Positions 7,675-15,057 of a DNA stretch of 64,000 nt are shown here, in pieces. The notes beneath the pieces were generated by a model. That model worked only from the letters and a program-made list of their open reading frames with translations. It had not been told where the DNA came from and did not search any database. The DNA comes from Streptomyces sp. NBC_00554. GTDB lineage: Bacteria > Actinomycetota > Actinomycetes > Streptomycetales > Streptomycetaceae. Location: contig NZ_CP107799.1 of NCBI RefSeq assembly GCF_041431135.1, positions 3,162,001 through 3,226,000 of the forward strand. The letters run 5' to 3'. Each line of letters opens with the position of its first letter. Position 1 is the first letter of the stretch. A program made the position numbers and the translations under genes.

Positions 7675-8313
7675 GTGGCGATGTTCCGACTTCAAGGCAG
7701 CAAGGTGCTGGCCGTCGACATGACCGGGGACGCCGTGAAGGCGAAGAACGGCTCGATGGTGGCGTACGACGGCCAGATGGCCTTCAAGAAGATGAGCGGC
7801 GGCGGTGAGGGCGTACGGGGGATGGTGACCCGGCGTCTCACCGGTGAGCAGATGACGGTGATGGAGGTGAAGGGGCACGGGACCTGCTGGTTCGCGGACC
7901 GGGCCTCCGAGATCAACCTCGTGAATCTCCAGGGGGACAAGCTGTACGTCGAGTCGAGCAATCTGCTGGTGACGGACGCCGGCTTGCGGACCGGCACCTC
8001 GTTCACCGGCATGCGCGGTGCCACCCAGGGCAACGGGCTGTTCACGACGACCGTCGAGGGGCACGGGCAGGCGGCGATCATGTCCGACGGCCCGGCGGTG
8101 GTGCTGCGGGTGAGTTCGCAGTACCCGCTGACGGTCGATCCGGGTGCGTACATCGCGCATCAGGGCAATGTGCGGCAGTCCTTCCAGTCCGGTGTGACCT
8201 TCCGCACGTTCATGGGTGAGGGTGGCGGCGAGGCCTTCCAGATCCGCTTCGAGGGCGACGGACTGGTCTATGTGCAGCCCAGTGAGCGGAACACGATCGC
8301 GGGGGATGTGTGA
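7675..8313 (+). CDS. AIM24-family protein 1
   Basis: A 212-residue protein of the AIM24 family (TRAP-like beta-sandwich, named after a mitochondrial protein). Recognisable elements are MFRLQGSKVLAVDM, GSMVAYDGQMAFKK, the GLFTTTVEGHGQAAI strand and YPLTVDPGAYIAHQGN, ending with GLVYVQPSE. The start is GTG at 7675 or ATG at 7681; neither has a strong RBS and the transcript could be leaderless. It is the first of three consecutive paralogues spaced by 1 bp or overlapping, so one operon. The bacterial function is unknown. Confidence 0.85.
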   Translation: MAMFRLQGSKVLAVDMTGDAVKAKNGSMVAYDGQMAFKKMSGGGEGVRGMVTRRLTGEQMTVMEVKGHGTCWFADRASEINLVNLQGDKLYVESSNLLVTDAGLRTGTSFTGMRGATQGNGLFTTTVEGHGQAAIMSDGPAVVLRVSSQYPLTVDPGAYIAHQGNVRQSFQSGVTFRTFMGEGGGEAFQIRFEGDGLVYVQPSERNTIAGDV

Positions 8314-8314
8314 C

Positions 8315-8965
8315 ATGCCCTTCCGCGAAGTGAACTCGAAGATGGTCGAGGCCACGGTCATGCCGGGGCAGCGGATGTTCAGCCAGCGCGGGGCGATGCT
8401 CGCGTACAAGGGCGAGGTGTCCTTCACGCCCAACATCCAGGGCGGCCAGGGCGGTGTGATGTCGATGCTCGGCCGCCGCCTGGCGAACGAGGCGACACCG
8501 CTGATGACGGTCGAGGGCTCCGGCACGGTGCTCTTCGGGCACGGCGGCCATCACATCCAGGTGATCGGCCTCACCGGCGACACCTTGTACGTGGAGGCGG
8601 ACCGGCTGCTCGCCTTCGACGGCACGCTCCAGCAGGGCACGATGTTCATGGGCTCGCAGGGCGGGGTGATGGGCATGGTGCGCGGTCAGGTGACGGGCCA
8701 GGGGCTCTTCACGACGACCCTGAAGGGGCACGGCGCGGTCGCCGTCATGGCGCACGGAGGCGTCTTCGAGATCCCGATCACCCCGCAGCGCCCGGTGCAC
8801 GTGGACCCGCAGGCGTATGTCGCCCACCACGGCGACGTACGCAACAAGCTGTCCACGGCGCTCGGCTGGCGCGACATGGTGGGCCGCGGCTCGGGCGAGG
8901 CGTTCCAGCTGGAGCTGAGCGGCAACGGCGCGGTGTACGTCCAGGCCTCGGAGGAGAAGCTGTGA
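8315..8965 (+). CDS. AIM24-family protein 2
   Basis: A 216-residue paralogue of the preceding gene. It shares GAMLAYKGEVSF, GQGLFTTTLKGHGAVAVMA, VDPQAYVAHHGDV and the end NGAVYVQASEEKL. ATG at 8315 is one base after the upstream stop, with GGGGGATGTG as RBS inside the upstream gene. No signal peptide or membrane helix, so probably cytoplasmic. Confidence 0.88.
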   Translation: MPFREVNSKMVEATVMPGQRMFSQRGAMLAYKGEVSFTPNIQGGQGGVMSMLGRRLANEATPLMTVEGSGTVLFGHGGHHIQVIGLTGDTLYVEADRLLAFDGTLQQGTMFMGSQGGVMGMVRGQVTGQGLFTTTLKGHGAVAVMAHGGVFEIPITPQRPVHVDPQAYVAHHGDVRNKLSTALGWRDMVGRGSGEAFQLELSGNGAVYVQASEEKL

Positions 8966-9759
8966 GCGGATACGGGGCTTCGGGGCCGGTCGTCCACGAC
9001 CCGATGACGCTGCCCGTCGACGACAACGTGAACAACTACACCTTCTGCGTGGAACTCAAGGGGAGCCAGTGGTTCCTGCAGAAGGGCAAGATGATCGCCT
9101 ACTACGGGTCGATCTCCTTCAACGGCATCGGACACGGCCGACTCGACCGACTTGTCCGTACGTCCTTTCATTCGCCTCTGCACGCAAGCGACTGGGTGGT
9201 GGCGGAGGGCTCGGGCAAGATGCTCCTCGCCGACCGGGCCTTCGACGTCAATTCGTACGACCTGGAGAACGGCAACCTGACCATTCGCTCGGGCAACCTG
9301 CTCGCTTTTCAGCCAAGTCTCGCGCTGAAGCAGTCGATCGTGCCGGGTTTCCTGACCCTTATCGGAACGGGCAAGTTTGTGGCCGCCTCCAACGGTCCGG
9401 TGGTGTTCATGGAACCCCCGATCCGGGTGGACCCGCAGGCCCTGGTCGGCTGGGCGGACTGCCCCTCCCCGTGCCACCACTACGACCACGGGTACATGAC
9501 AGGTCTGATGGGCGGTCTACGTGCGATGACGGGCGTCGGCGGGGCCTCCGGGGAGGAGCACCAGTTCGAGTTCGTAGGGGCGGGCACGGTGCTGCTCCAG
9601 TCCACTGAAACCCTCATGGCCGAGCAGGCCACGGGCGCGGTCCCGCAGCAGGCCGGAGTGCCCGGCGGGGGCGGGGTGCCGGGTCAGCACGGACAGCAAG
9701 CCGGCGCACCGCGCCTTCCCGGACAGCTGGGGGACCTCCAGCGTCGCTTCGGGCTGTGA
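8962..9759 (+). CDS. AIM24-family protein 3 with Gly/Gln-rich tail
   Basis: A 265-residue third paralogue, more diverged: GKMIAYYGSISF, SGNLLAFQPSLALKQ and IRVDPQALVGWADC keep the AIM24 pattern. The last 45 residues form a Gly/Gln/Pro-rich tail (AGVPGGGGVPGQHGQQAG) absent from its two neighbours. The GTG start overlaps the stop of gene 2 by 4 bp (GTGA). CPSPCHHYDHG near residue 170 holds a cluster of Cys and His not seen in the other two, a possible metal site. Confidence 0.84.
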   Translation: MSGYGASGPVVHDPMTLPVDDNVNNYTFCVELKGSQWFLQKGKMIAYYGSISFNGIGHGRLDRLVRTSFHSPLHASDWVVAEGSGKMLLADRAFDVNSYDLENGNLTIRSGNLLAFQPSLALKQSIVPGFLTLIGTGKFVAASNGPVVFMEPPIRVDPQALVGWADCPSPCHHYDHGYMTGLMGGLRAMTGVGGASGEEHQFEFVGAGTVLLQSTETLMAEQATGAVPQQAGVPGGGGVPGQHGQQAGAPRLPGQLGDLQRRFGL

Positions 9760-9774
9760 ACGGTAGTCTGCGGA

Positions 9775-9806
9775 GTGTGACGTCGAACGCGTGCGCGTAG
9801 TCACAC
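9775..9806 (+). terminator. Possible stem-loop after the AIM24 operon
   Basis: GTGTGAC and GTCACAC arms with an 18-nt spacer start 15 bp after the AIM24-3 stop. It could be a weak terminator or a regulator site upstream of the absC-like gene. Confidence 0.35.
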
Positions 9807-9851
9807 AACCCTCACTAGTTCGCCTTTCAACATTTTAGGTAGACTTCACTT

Positions 9852-10328
9852 ATGGAGACCGAGACGGCCACGCGCTGGCTGACCAATGCGGAGCAGTGTG
9901 CCTGGCGCACCCAGCTGGAGGTCAACAGGCTGTTGACCTACCAGCTCGAAAGGGACCTGCAACCGTTCGGCCTGACCATGAACGACTACGAGATCCTCGT
10001 GAACCTCTCCGAGTCGGAGGGCGTACGGATGCGGATGAGCGACCTCGCATCCGCCACCCTCCAGTCCAAGAGCCGCCTCTCGCACCAGATCACGCGCATG
10101 GAGAACGCGGACCTGGTGCGCCGCGAGAACTGCGAGTCCGACCGGCGTGGGCTGTACGCGGTCCTCACCGAGCACGGCATGGAGACGATGCGGAAGGTCG
10201 CGCCGCATCATGTGGCGTCCGTGCGACGGCATTTCATGGACCTGCTGTCGCCGGAGGCGCTTGAGGAACTCCACAAGACGCTGACGCCCATCGCTGAGCA
10301 TTTGCGGGGGCAGCGGGGCAAGCCTTAG
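9852..10328 (+). CDS. absC: MarR-family regulator, AbsC-like
   Basis: A 158-residue MarR protein: N-terminal helix EQCAWRTQLEVNRLLTYQLE, helix-turn-helix MRMSDLASATLQSKSRLSHQ, wing VRRENCESDRRGLYAVLTE. Sequence and position correspond to S. coelicolor SCO5405 (AbsC), a pleiotropic regulator of antibiotic production under zinc limitation; the assignment is from memory. ATG at 9852 is preceded by an AT-rich stretch with no Shine-Dalgarno, so translation may be leaderless. Cys16 and Cys97 could contribute to metal or redox sensing, but this is inference. Confidence 0.85.
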   Translation: METETATRWLTNAEQCAWRTQLEVNRLLTYQLERDLQPFGLTMNDYEILVNLSESEGVRMRMSDLASATLQSKSRLSHQITRMENADLVRRENCESDRRGLYAVLTEHGMETMRKVAPHHVASVRRHFMDLLSPEALEELHKTLTPIAEHLRGQRGKP

Positions 10329-10335
10329 CTGTCGT

Positions 10336-10385
10336 AGCTGTGGGCATGCCTGCCGCTAGGGGCGGCACGGGTGGGCACAGCGGCA
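10336..10385. repeat. Interspersed GCTGTGGGCA-type repeat, copy 1
   Basis: GCTGTGGGCA, a GC-rich inner hairpin (TGCCTGCCGC/GGGGCGGCA) and GGGTGGGCACAGC. The same plan recurs at 50311-50356. Outer GCTGTG/CACAGC are inverted while GTGGGCA is directly repeated. It resembles a REP-like intergenic element common in Streptomyces. Confidence 0.65.
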
Positions 10386-10471
10386 CCTCGTAGCGCCGAG
10401 TTGCGCAGCCCGCCCCCGGCGTCGGCACCCACGCAGGGTGCCGACGCAAGGAGCCCATCCTCCGTGGACGG

Positions 10472-11722
10472 TCAGACGTGGCTGGACTCCGCCGAGTCCG
10501 CGTGCGGCACGCCAGGGGCAGCCGCAGCGCGCAAGCCTCGCAGAGAAACCAGACCCGCCACCCCGGCCGCGGCGCCCGCGACCGCGAAGCACCAGCCCAG
10601 CGACAGCCGGCCGACCAGCAGGCCCACCCCCGCGGCACCGGCCGAACTCCCGGCGTTCACCGCGGTGTTGACCCAGGCGCCCGCCTGCGTGCGGAAGCCC
10701 GGTGGTGCCGCCTCGTCCGCGATCAGGTAGGACGTGGTCAGTGCCGGGGCCACGAAGAAGCCGGCGCAGGCCACGGCGAGGGTCAGCGTGCCGAGGCCCG
10801 GCGCGAGCCCGGCGGCCAGCAGGGCGAGCCCCACTCCCCCGGCCATCAGCGGCAGCCGTACCCGGGCGGACGTGCGCCAGTCGACGGCACCGTTCAGCAG
10901 CCCGCCCAGCGCGCTGCCCGCGGACAGTGCGGCGAGCACCCAGGCCACCACGTCGTCCCCGTGATGGCGCTGCTCGGCGAAGGCCATGACCAGCAGGTCG
11001 AGTGCGCCCAGCGCCAGACCGACGCCCGCCGCGACGACGACGGGCTGTGCGAGGGCCCGGCCGCCGCGCAACCGCGCTCGCGGGCGGCCTGCCTTCGCCA
11101 CGGCAGGACGTACGCCCGCCACCGCCGGCGACAGGACGAACCCGAGGGTTCCCGTCCACACCAGCACGGCGCTGAGCGCGACTCCGGCGGCCGGGGGTGC
11201 GAACTGCACGACCCCGCCCACCAGCAGTGGCCCGGAGACGAACAGGAGCTCCTCCGCCACGCCGTCCAGGCTGTACGCGCGCTGCAACAGCAGCCGGTCC
11301 TCGACTACTTCGCTCCACACGGCGCGCAGCGTGGGGCCGAGCGGGGGCGTGCAGGCTCCCGCCGCTACGGCCAGCGCGCCGAGTACCACCGTCGGTGCTC
11401 CTGGGCGCCAGGCGGTCGCGGCGAAGGTTCCCAGCAGGGTGGCGTATAGGGAGGCCATGGGGATGAGGGCGCGGCGCGGGCCGTAGCGGTCGATCAGGGC
11501 CGCCCTTGCGGGCGACAGGAACACGCTCGTGGCGCCGAACAGCGCCAGGACCGTGCCGGCCACGGCGTACGACCCGGTCGTGCGGGTCACTGTCAGCATC
11601 ATGGCCAGGGAGACCATGCCGTACGACAGTCTGCCGACCAGGGCGGTGGTGAAGGTGCGGCGGGCGTGGGGGATGCGGAGGACGGCGGCGTACGAAGGCC
11701 GCCGCGGAGGTGACGCGGGCAT
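10472..11722 (-). CDS. Major facilitator superfamily transporter
   Basis: A 416-residue polytopic membrane protein with about 12 hydrophobic helices. DRYGPRRALIPMASL after helix 2 is the MFS motif A region, and the central loop (KAGRPRARLRGGRAL, about residues 215-230) divides two six-helix halves. The substrate cannot be read from sequence; the closest feel is the drug-efflux type without a clear antiporter motif C. It is a single gene, with a repeat-rich spacer upstream and a REP-like element downstream. Confidence 0.85.
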   Translation of the reverse strand: MPASPPRRPSYAAVLRIPHARRTFTTALVGRLSYGMVSLAMMLTVTRTTGSYAVAGTVLALFGATSVFLSPARAALIDRYGPRRALIPMASLYATLLGTFAATAWRPGAPTVVLGALAVAAGACTPPLGPTLRAVWSEVVEDRLLLQRAYSLDGVAEELLFVSGPLLVGGVVQFAPPAAGVALSAVLVWTGTLGFVLSPAVAGVRPAVAKAGRPRARLRGGRALAQPVVVAAGVGLALGALDLLVMAFAEQRHHGDDVVAWVLAALSAGSALGGLLNGAVDWRTSARVRLPLMAGGVGLALLAAGLAPGLGTLTLAVACAGFFVAPALTTSYLIADEAAPPGFRTQAGAWVNTAVNAGSSAGAAGVGLLVGRLSLGWCFAVAGAAAGVAGLVSLRGLRAAAAPGVPHADSAESSHV

Positions 11723-11849
11723 GGGTGTGTTCCTCGGCGAGAGGGCGGAAGGGGGCGCCTGAGTGCCGCGGTGGTCGCGGCCTGGGCGGCCCTATGCCAT
11801 GAGGAGGAACATGGGGATCAACTTAACAGCGGGGGCCGGGGGTTGAGGA

Positions 11850-12012
11850 GGGTTTTTCGCCCCCTCCGCTCCTACCCGTTCGCGTCACTTGGGGGCTCCG
11901 CCCCCAAACCCCCGTATCGCGCTGGCGCGCTCGTCCTCAAACGCCGGACGGGCTGACACCGGGCGTAGCCCGGAAGCAAGGGACGGGTAGGGGCGGAGGG
12001 GGCGAAAACCCC
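11850..12012. repeat. 163-bp inverted-repeat block with central hairpin downstream of meaB
   Basis: Outer arms 11852-11880 and 11982-12010 (GGGTTTTTCGCCCCCTCCGC and its near-exact complement) enclose a central hairpin TTGGGGG-CTCCG-CCCCCAA at 11889-11907 and the phrase CCTCAAACGCCGGACGGGCT. These phrases recur widely in Streptomyces intergenic DNA (recalled). It probably terminates meaB and isolates the MFS gene promoter. Confidence 0.7.
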
Positions 12013-12018
12013 AATACC

Positions 12019-12975
12019 TCAGCCCTCCCGCAAACCCTCCACCAGCGAATCCGCCGCCCGGTAGGGGTCCAGCTCCCCCGCCACGATCCGCTCCGCGAGT
12101 GCGCCGAGGCGTCGGTCCCCGTGGAGGTCGCCGATCCGTTGCCGCAGCGCGGTGACGGCGATCGTCTCGATCTCGTGGGAGGCCCGGGAGAGGCGACGCT
12201 CGGTGAGCACCCCGTGCTCCTCCATCCACGCCCGGTGCTTCTCCAGCGCTTCGACGACCTCGTCGATGCCCTCGCCCCGCGAAGCGACCGTCTTGACGAT
12301 CGGGGGACGCCAGGCACCGGGGCCGCGGGACTCGCCGAGGCCGAGCATGTGGTTCAACTCACGGGCGGTGGCATCGGCCCCGTCCCGGTCGGCCTTGTTG
12401 ACGACGTACACGTCGCCGATCTCGAGGATGCCGGCCTTGGCCGCCTGGATGCCGTCGCCCATTCCGGGGGCGAGGAGCACCACGGACGTGTCGGCCTGCG
12501 AGGCGATCTCGACCTCGGACTGCCCGACACCGACCGTCTCGACGAGCACCACGTCACAGCCCGCCGCGTCCAGGACGCGGATCGCCTGGGGGGCCGCCCA
12601 GGCGAGCCCGCCGAGGTGGCCCCGGGTCGCCATGGAGCGGATGTACACACCGGGGTCGGAGGCGTGCTCGGACATCCGCACGCGGTCGCCGAGCAGCGCG
12701 CCTCCGGAGAACGGCGAGGACGGGTCGACCGCGAGGACGCCGACCCGCTTGCCCTGCCGCCGGTACGCGGTCACCAGCGCCGACGTGGACGTCGACTTGC
12801 CCACGCCGGGCGAGCCGGTGAGTCCGACGACGTACGCGTTCCCGGCGAGCGGGGCGAGCGCGGCCATGACCTCGCGGAGTTGCTCGGACGCCCCCTCCAC
12901 CAGGGAGATCAGCCGGGCCACGGCCCGCGGCCGGCCTTCCCTGGCCTGGGCCACCAGTGAGGCGACGTCCTGCAT
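12019..12975 (-). CDS. meaB: Methylmalonyl-CoA mutase-associated G protein MeaB
   Basis: A 318-residue SIMIBI GTPase chaperone that gates AdoCbl loading into acyl-CoA mutases and protects them from inactivation. The P-loop is GSPGVGKST (about residues 55-63), Switch region DPSSPFSGGALLGDRVRM, Walker B VVLVETVGVGQSE and the base-specificity motif NKAD. I preferred ATG at 12975 (GGAG 5 bp upstream) to the GTG directly before it. It lies 47 bp after the thiolase gene on the same strand. Its client may be IcmA at the left edge. Confidence 0.93.
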   Translation of the reverse strand: MQDVASLVAQAREGRPRAVARLISLVEGASEQLREVMAALAPLAGNAYVVGLTGSPGVGKSTSTSALVTAYRRQGKRVGVLAVDPSSPFSGGALLGDRVRMSEHASDPGVYIRSMATRGHLGGLAWAAPQAIRVLDAAGCDVVLVETVGVGQSEVEIASQADTSVVLLAPGMGDGIQAAKAGILEIGDVYVVNKADRDGADATARELNHMLGLGESRGPGAWRPPIVKTVASRGEGIDEVVEALEKHRAWMEEHGVLTERRLSRASHEIETIAVTALRQRIGDLHGDRRLGALAERIVAGELDPYRAADSLVEGLREG

Positions 12976-13025
12976 CACAGCTCCGTTCCGAGTAGATCCG
13001 AGTAGAGACGTACGAACAGAAATAC

Positions 13026-14228
13026 TCAGCCCTTGGGTACCCGCACGATCAGCGCGTCACCCTGACCACCGCCACCGCACAGCGCGGCGGCGCCCACACC
13101 GCCGCCCCGCCGCTTCAGTTCGAGGGCGAGGTGCAGTACGAGCCGCGCGCCGGACATCCCGATCGGGTGACCCAAGGCGATGGCTCCGCCGTTGACGTTC
13201 ACCTTGTCGGTGGACACCCCGAGGTCCTTCATTGACTGCACGGCGACCGCCGCGAAGGCCTCGTTGATCTCGATCAGGTCGAGAGCCGAGACGTCCAGGC
13301 CCTCCTTCTTCAGGGCGTGCAGGATGGCGTTGGAGGGCTGCGACTGGAGCGAGTTGTCCGGTCCGGCGACGTTCCCGTGGGCGCCGATCTCGGCGATCCA
13401 GTCGAGGCCGAGCTCCAGCGCCTTCGCCTTGCTCATGACCACGACGGCCGCGGCGCCGTCCGAGATCTGGGACGAGGTGCCGGCCGTGATCGTGCCGTCC
13501 CTGGTGAACGCCGGGCGCAGCTTGCCCAGCGACTCCACCGTCGTCTCGGCGCGGATGCCCTCGTCCTTGCTGAAGACGACGGCCTCGCCCTTGCGCTGCG
13601 GGATCTCGATGGGGGTGATCTCCGCCTCGAAGATGCCGTTCTTCTGGGCGGCGGCCGCGCGCTGGTGCGAGAGGGCCGCGATCTCGTCCTGCTCGGGGCG
13701 GACGATGCCCAGGCGGGTGTTGTGCTTCTCCGTCGACTCGCCCATGGCGATGTTCTCGAAGGCGTCGGTCAGGCCGTCGTACGCCATGGCGTCGAGCATC
13801 TCGATCGCGCCGTACTTGAAGCCCTCGCGGGACTTCGGGAGGAGGTGGGGCGCGTTGGTCATGGACTCCTGGCCACCGGCGACGACGATCTCGAACTCAC
13901 CTGCACGGATGAGCTGGTCGGCGAGCGCGATGGCGTCGAGGCCCGAGAGGCAGACCTTGTTGATGGTGAGGGCGGGGACGCTCATCGGGATGCCCGCCTT
14001 GACCGCGGCCTGGCGTGCCGGGATCTGCCCTGCCCCGGCCTGGAGCACCTGGCCCATGATCACGTACTGCACCTGGTCGCCGCCGATGCCCGCACGGTCG
14101 AGGGCGGCCTTGATCGCGAAGCCGCCGAGGTCGGCTCCGGAGAAGGACTTCAGCGAGCCCAGCAACCGTCCCATGGGCGTACGGGCGCCCGCGACGATCA
14201 CCGAGGTCGTGCTGTTCGTTCCAGACAT
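13026..14228 (-). CDS. Acetyl-CoA C-acetyltransferase (thiolase)
   Basis: A 400-residue type II thiolase that condenses or cleaves acetoacetyl-CoA. Catalytic residues are visible: Cys93 ([10 protein letters not shown]), His354 (GHPIGMSG) and Cys384 ([10 protein letters not shown]). ATG at 14228 has AAAGGGGAT about 10 bp upstream. It is divergent from the epimerase gene, with a 16-bp palindrome between, and followed by meaB. Context suggests the butyryl-CoA/acetoacetyl-CoA branch with 3-hydroxybutyryl-CoA dehydrogenase (32548). Confidence 0.93.
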   Translation of the reverse strand: MSGTNSTTSVIVAGARTPMGRLLGSLKSFSGADLGGFAIKAALDRAGIGGDQVQYVIMGQVLQAGAGQIPARQAAVKAGIPMSVPALTINKVCLSGLDAIALADQLIRAGEFEIVVAGGQESMTNAPHLLPKSREGFKYGAIEMLDAMAYDGLTDAFENIAMGESTEKHNTRLGIVRPEQDEIAALSHQRAAAAQKNGIFEAEITPIEIPQRKGEAVVFSKDEGIRAETTVESLGKLRPAFTRDGTITAGTSSQISDGAAAVVVMSKAKALELGLDWIAEIGAHGNVAGPDNSLQSQPSNAILHALKKEGLDVSALDLIEINEAFAAVAVQSMKDLGVSTDKVNVNGGAIALGHPIGMSGARLVLHLALELKRRGGGVGAAALCGGGGQGDALIVRVPKG

Positions 14229-14244
14229 GAGGTGCGATCCCCTT

Positions 14245-14260
14245 TCAGCTGCACAGCTGA
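14245..14260. promoter_or_regulatory. Palindrome in the thiolase/epimerase divergent spacer
   Basis: TCAGCTG-CA-CAGCTGA, 16 bp, located 16 bp upstream of the thiolase start and overlapping its RBS zone. Possible operator controlling both divergent genes. Confidence 0.4.
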
Positions 14261-14375
14261 GGAGTGTGAACGAGGGTTTACTTGAATGTACTGAGCGGTA
14301 GGCCACCCGTCATCCGGCCCGGAGTGTGATCGCGCGCACGTTGCGTAACCACCCCAGGAGCGCTGCACTGACTCC

Positions 14376-14816
14376 ATGCTGACGCGAATCGACCACATTG
14401 GGATCGCCTGTTTCGACCTCGACAGGACAGTCGAGTTCTACCGGGCCACGTACGGCTTCGAGGTCTACCACTCCGAGGTCAATGAGGAGCAGGGCGTACG
14501 CGAGGCCATGCTCAAGATCAACGAGACGTCCGACGGCGGCGCCTCCTACCTCCAGCTGCTCGAACCCACCCGCGAGGACTCCACCGTCGCGAAGTGGCTG
14601 GCCAAGAACGGCGAGGGCGTCCATCACATCGCCTTCGGCACCGCGGACGTGGACGCCGATGCCGCGGACATCAAGGACAAGGGCGTACGAGTGCTGTACG
14701 ACGAGCCCCGGATCGGGTCGATGGGCTCCCGGATCACCTTCCTGCATCCAAAGGATTGCCATGGCGTCCTGACAGAACTGGTCACTTCGGCGCCTGTTGA
14801 GTCACCTGAGCACTGA
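14376..14816 (+). CDS. mce: Methylmalonyl-CoA epimerase
   Basis: A 146-residue vicinal-oxygen-chelate enzyme converting (2S)- and (2R)-methylmalonyl-CoA. Two beta-alpha-beta-beta-beta modules with metal ligands at His7 (RIDHIGIA), Gln60 (SYLQLLEP), His83 or His84 (GVHHIAFG) and Glu134 (VLTELV). It connects propionyl-CoA carboxylation to B12 mutases. Transcribed divergently from the thiolase; a hairpin terminator follows. Confidence 0.93.
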   Translation: MLTRIDHIGIACFDLDRTVEFYRATYGFEVYHSEVNEEQGVREAMLKINETSDGGASYLQLLEPTREDSTVAKWLAKNGEGVHHIAFGTADVDADAADIKDKGVRVLYDEPRIGSMGSRITFLHPKDCHGVLTELVTSAPVESPEH

Positions 14817-14842
14817 CCCTCGTACATATGGGCCGGTAGGGT
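14813..14842 (+). promoter_or_regulatory. Candidate sigma-HrdB promoter between mce and scy
   Basis: -35 CTGACC (14813-14818), 18-bp spacer, -10 TAGGGT (14837-14842). This is a good vegetative match, but a hairpin at 14850-14873 follows directly, so it would give a leader containing that structure. Confidence 0.4.
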
Positions 14843-14849
14843 TGGGCAC

Positions 14850-14873
14850 GGCCGCCGCCTCTTCGGGGCGGCC
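14850..14873 (+). terminator. Hairpin terminator after mce
   Basis: GGCCGCC and GGCGGCC arms with a 10-nt loop, followed by the T-rich stretch TTCCTTTC. It separates mce from scy. Confidence 0.6.
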
Positions 14874-15057
14874 CGGGTTCCTTTCATTGGGATTCGAGGG
14901 CCGGGGTCCAGGTTTTCGGGGGACGGGCGGGACGAGCGTCGGGGCATCGGCCCGTGCTCCGCCGGTGATCTGACACCATTCCCCGGGGGCCCCGTTCGGC
15001 GGATGGACGGTGCTCGTTTGGAGAGACTTGCGACCAGGGGACGGATGGGACCGCGCA

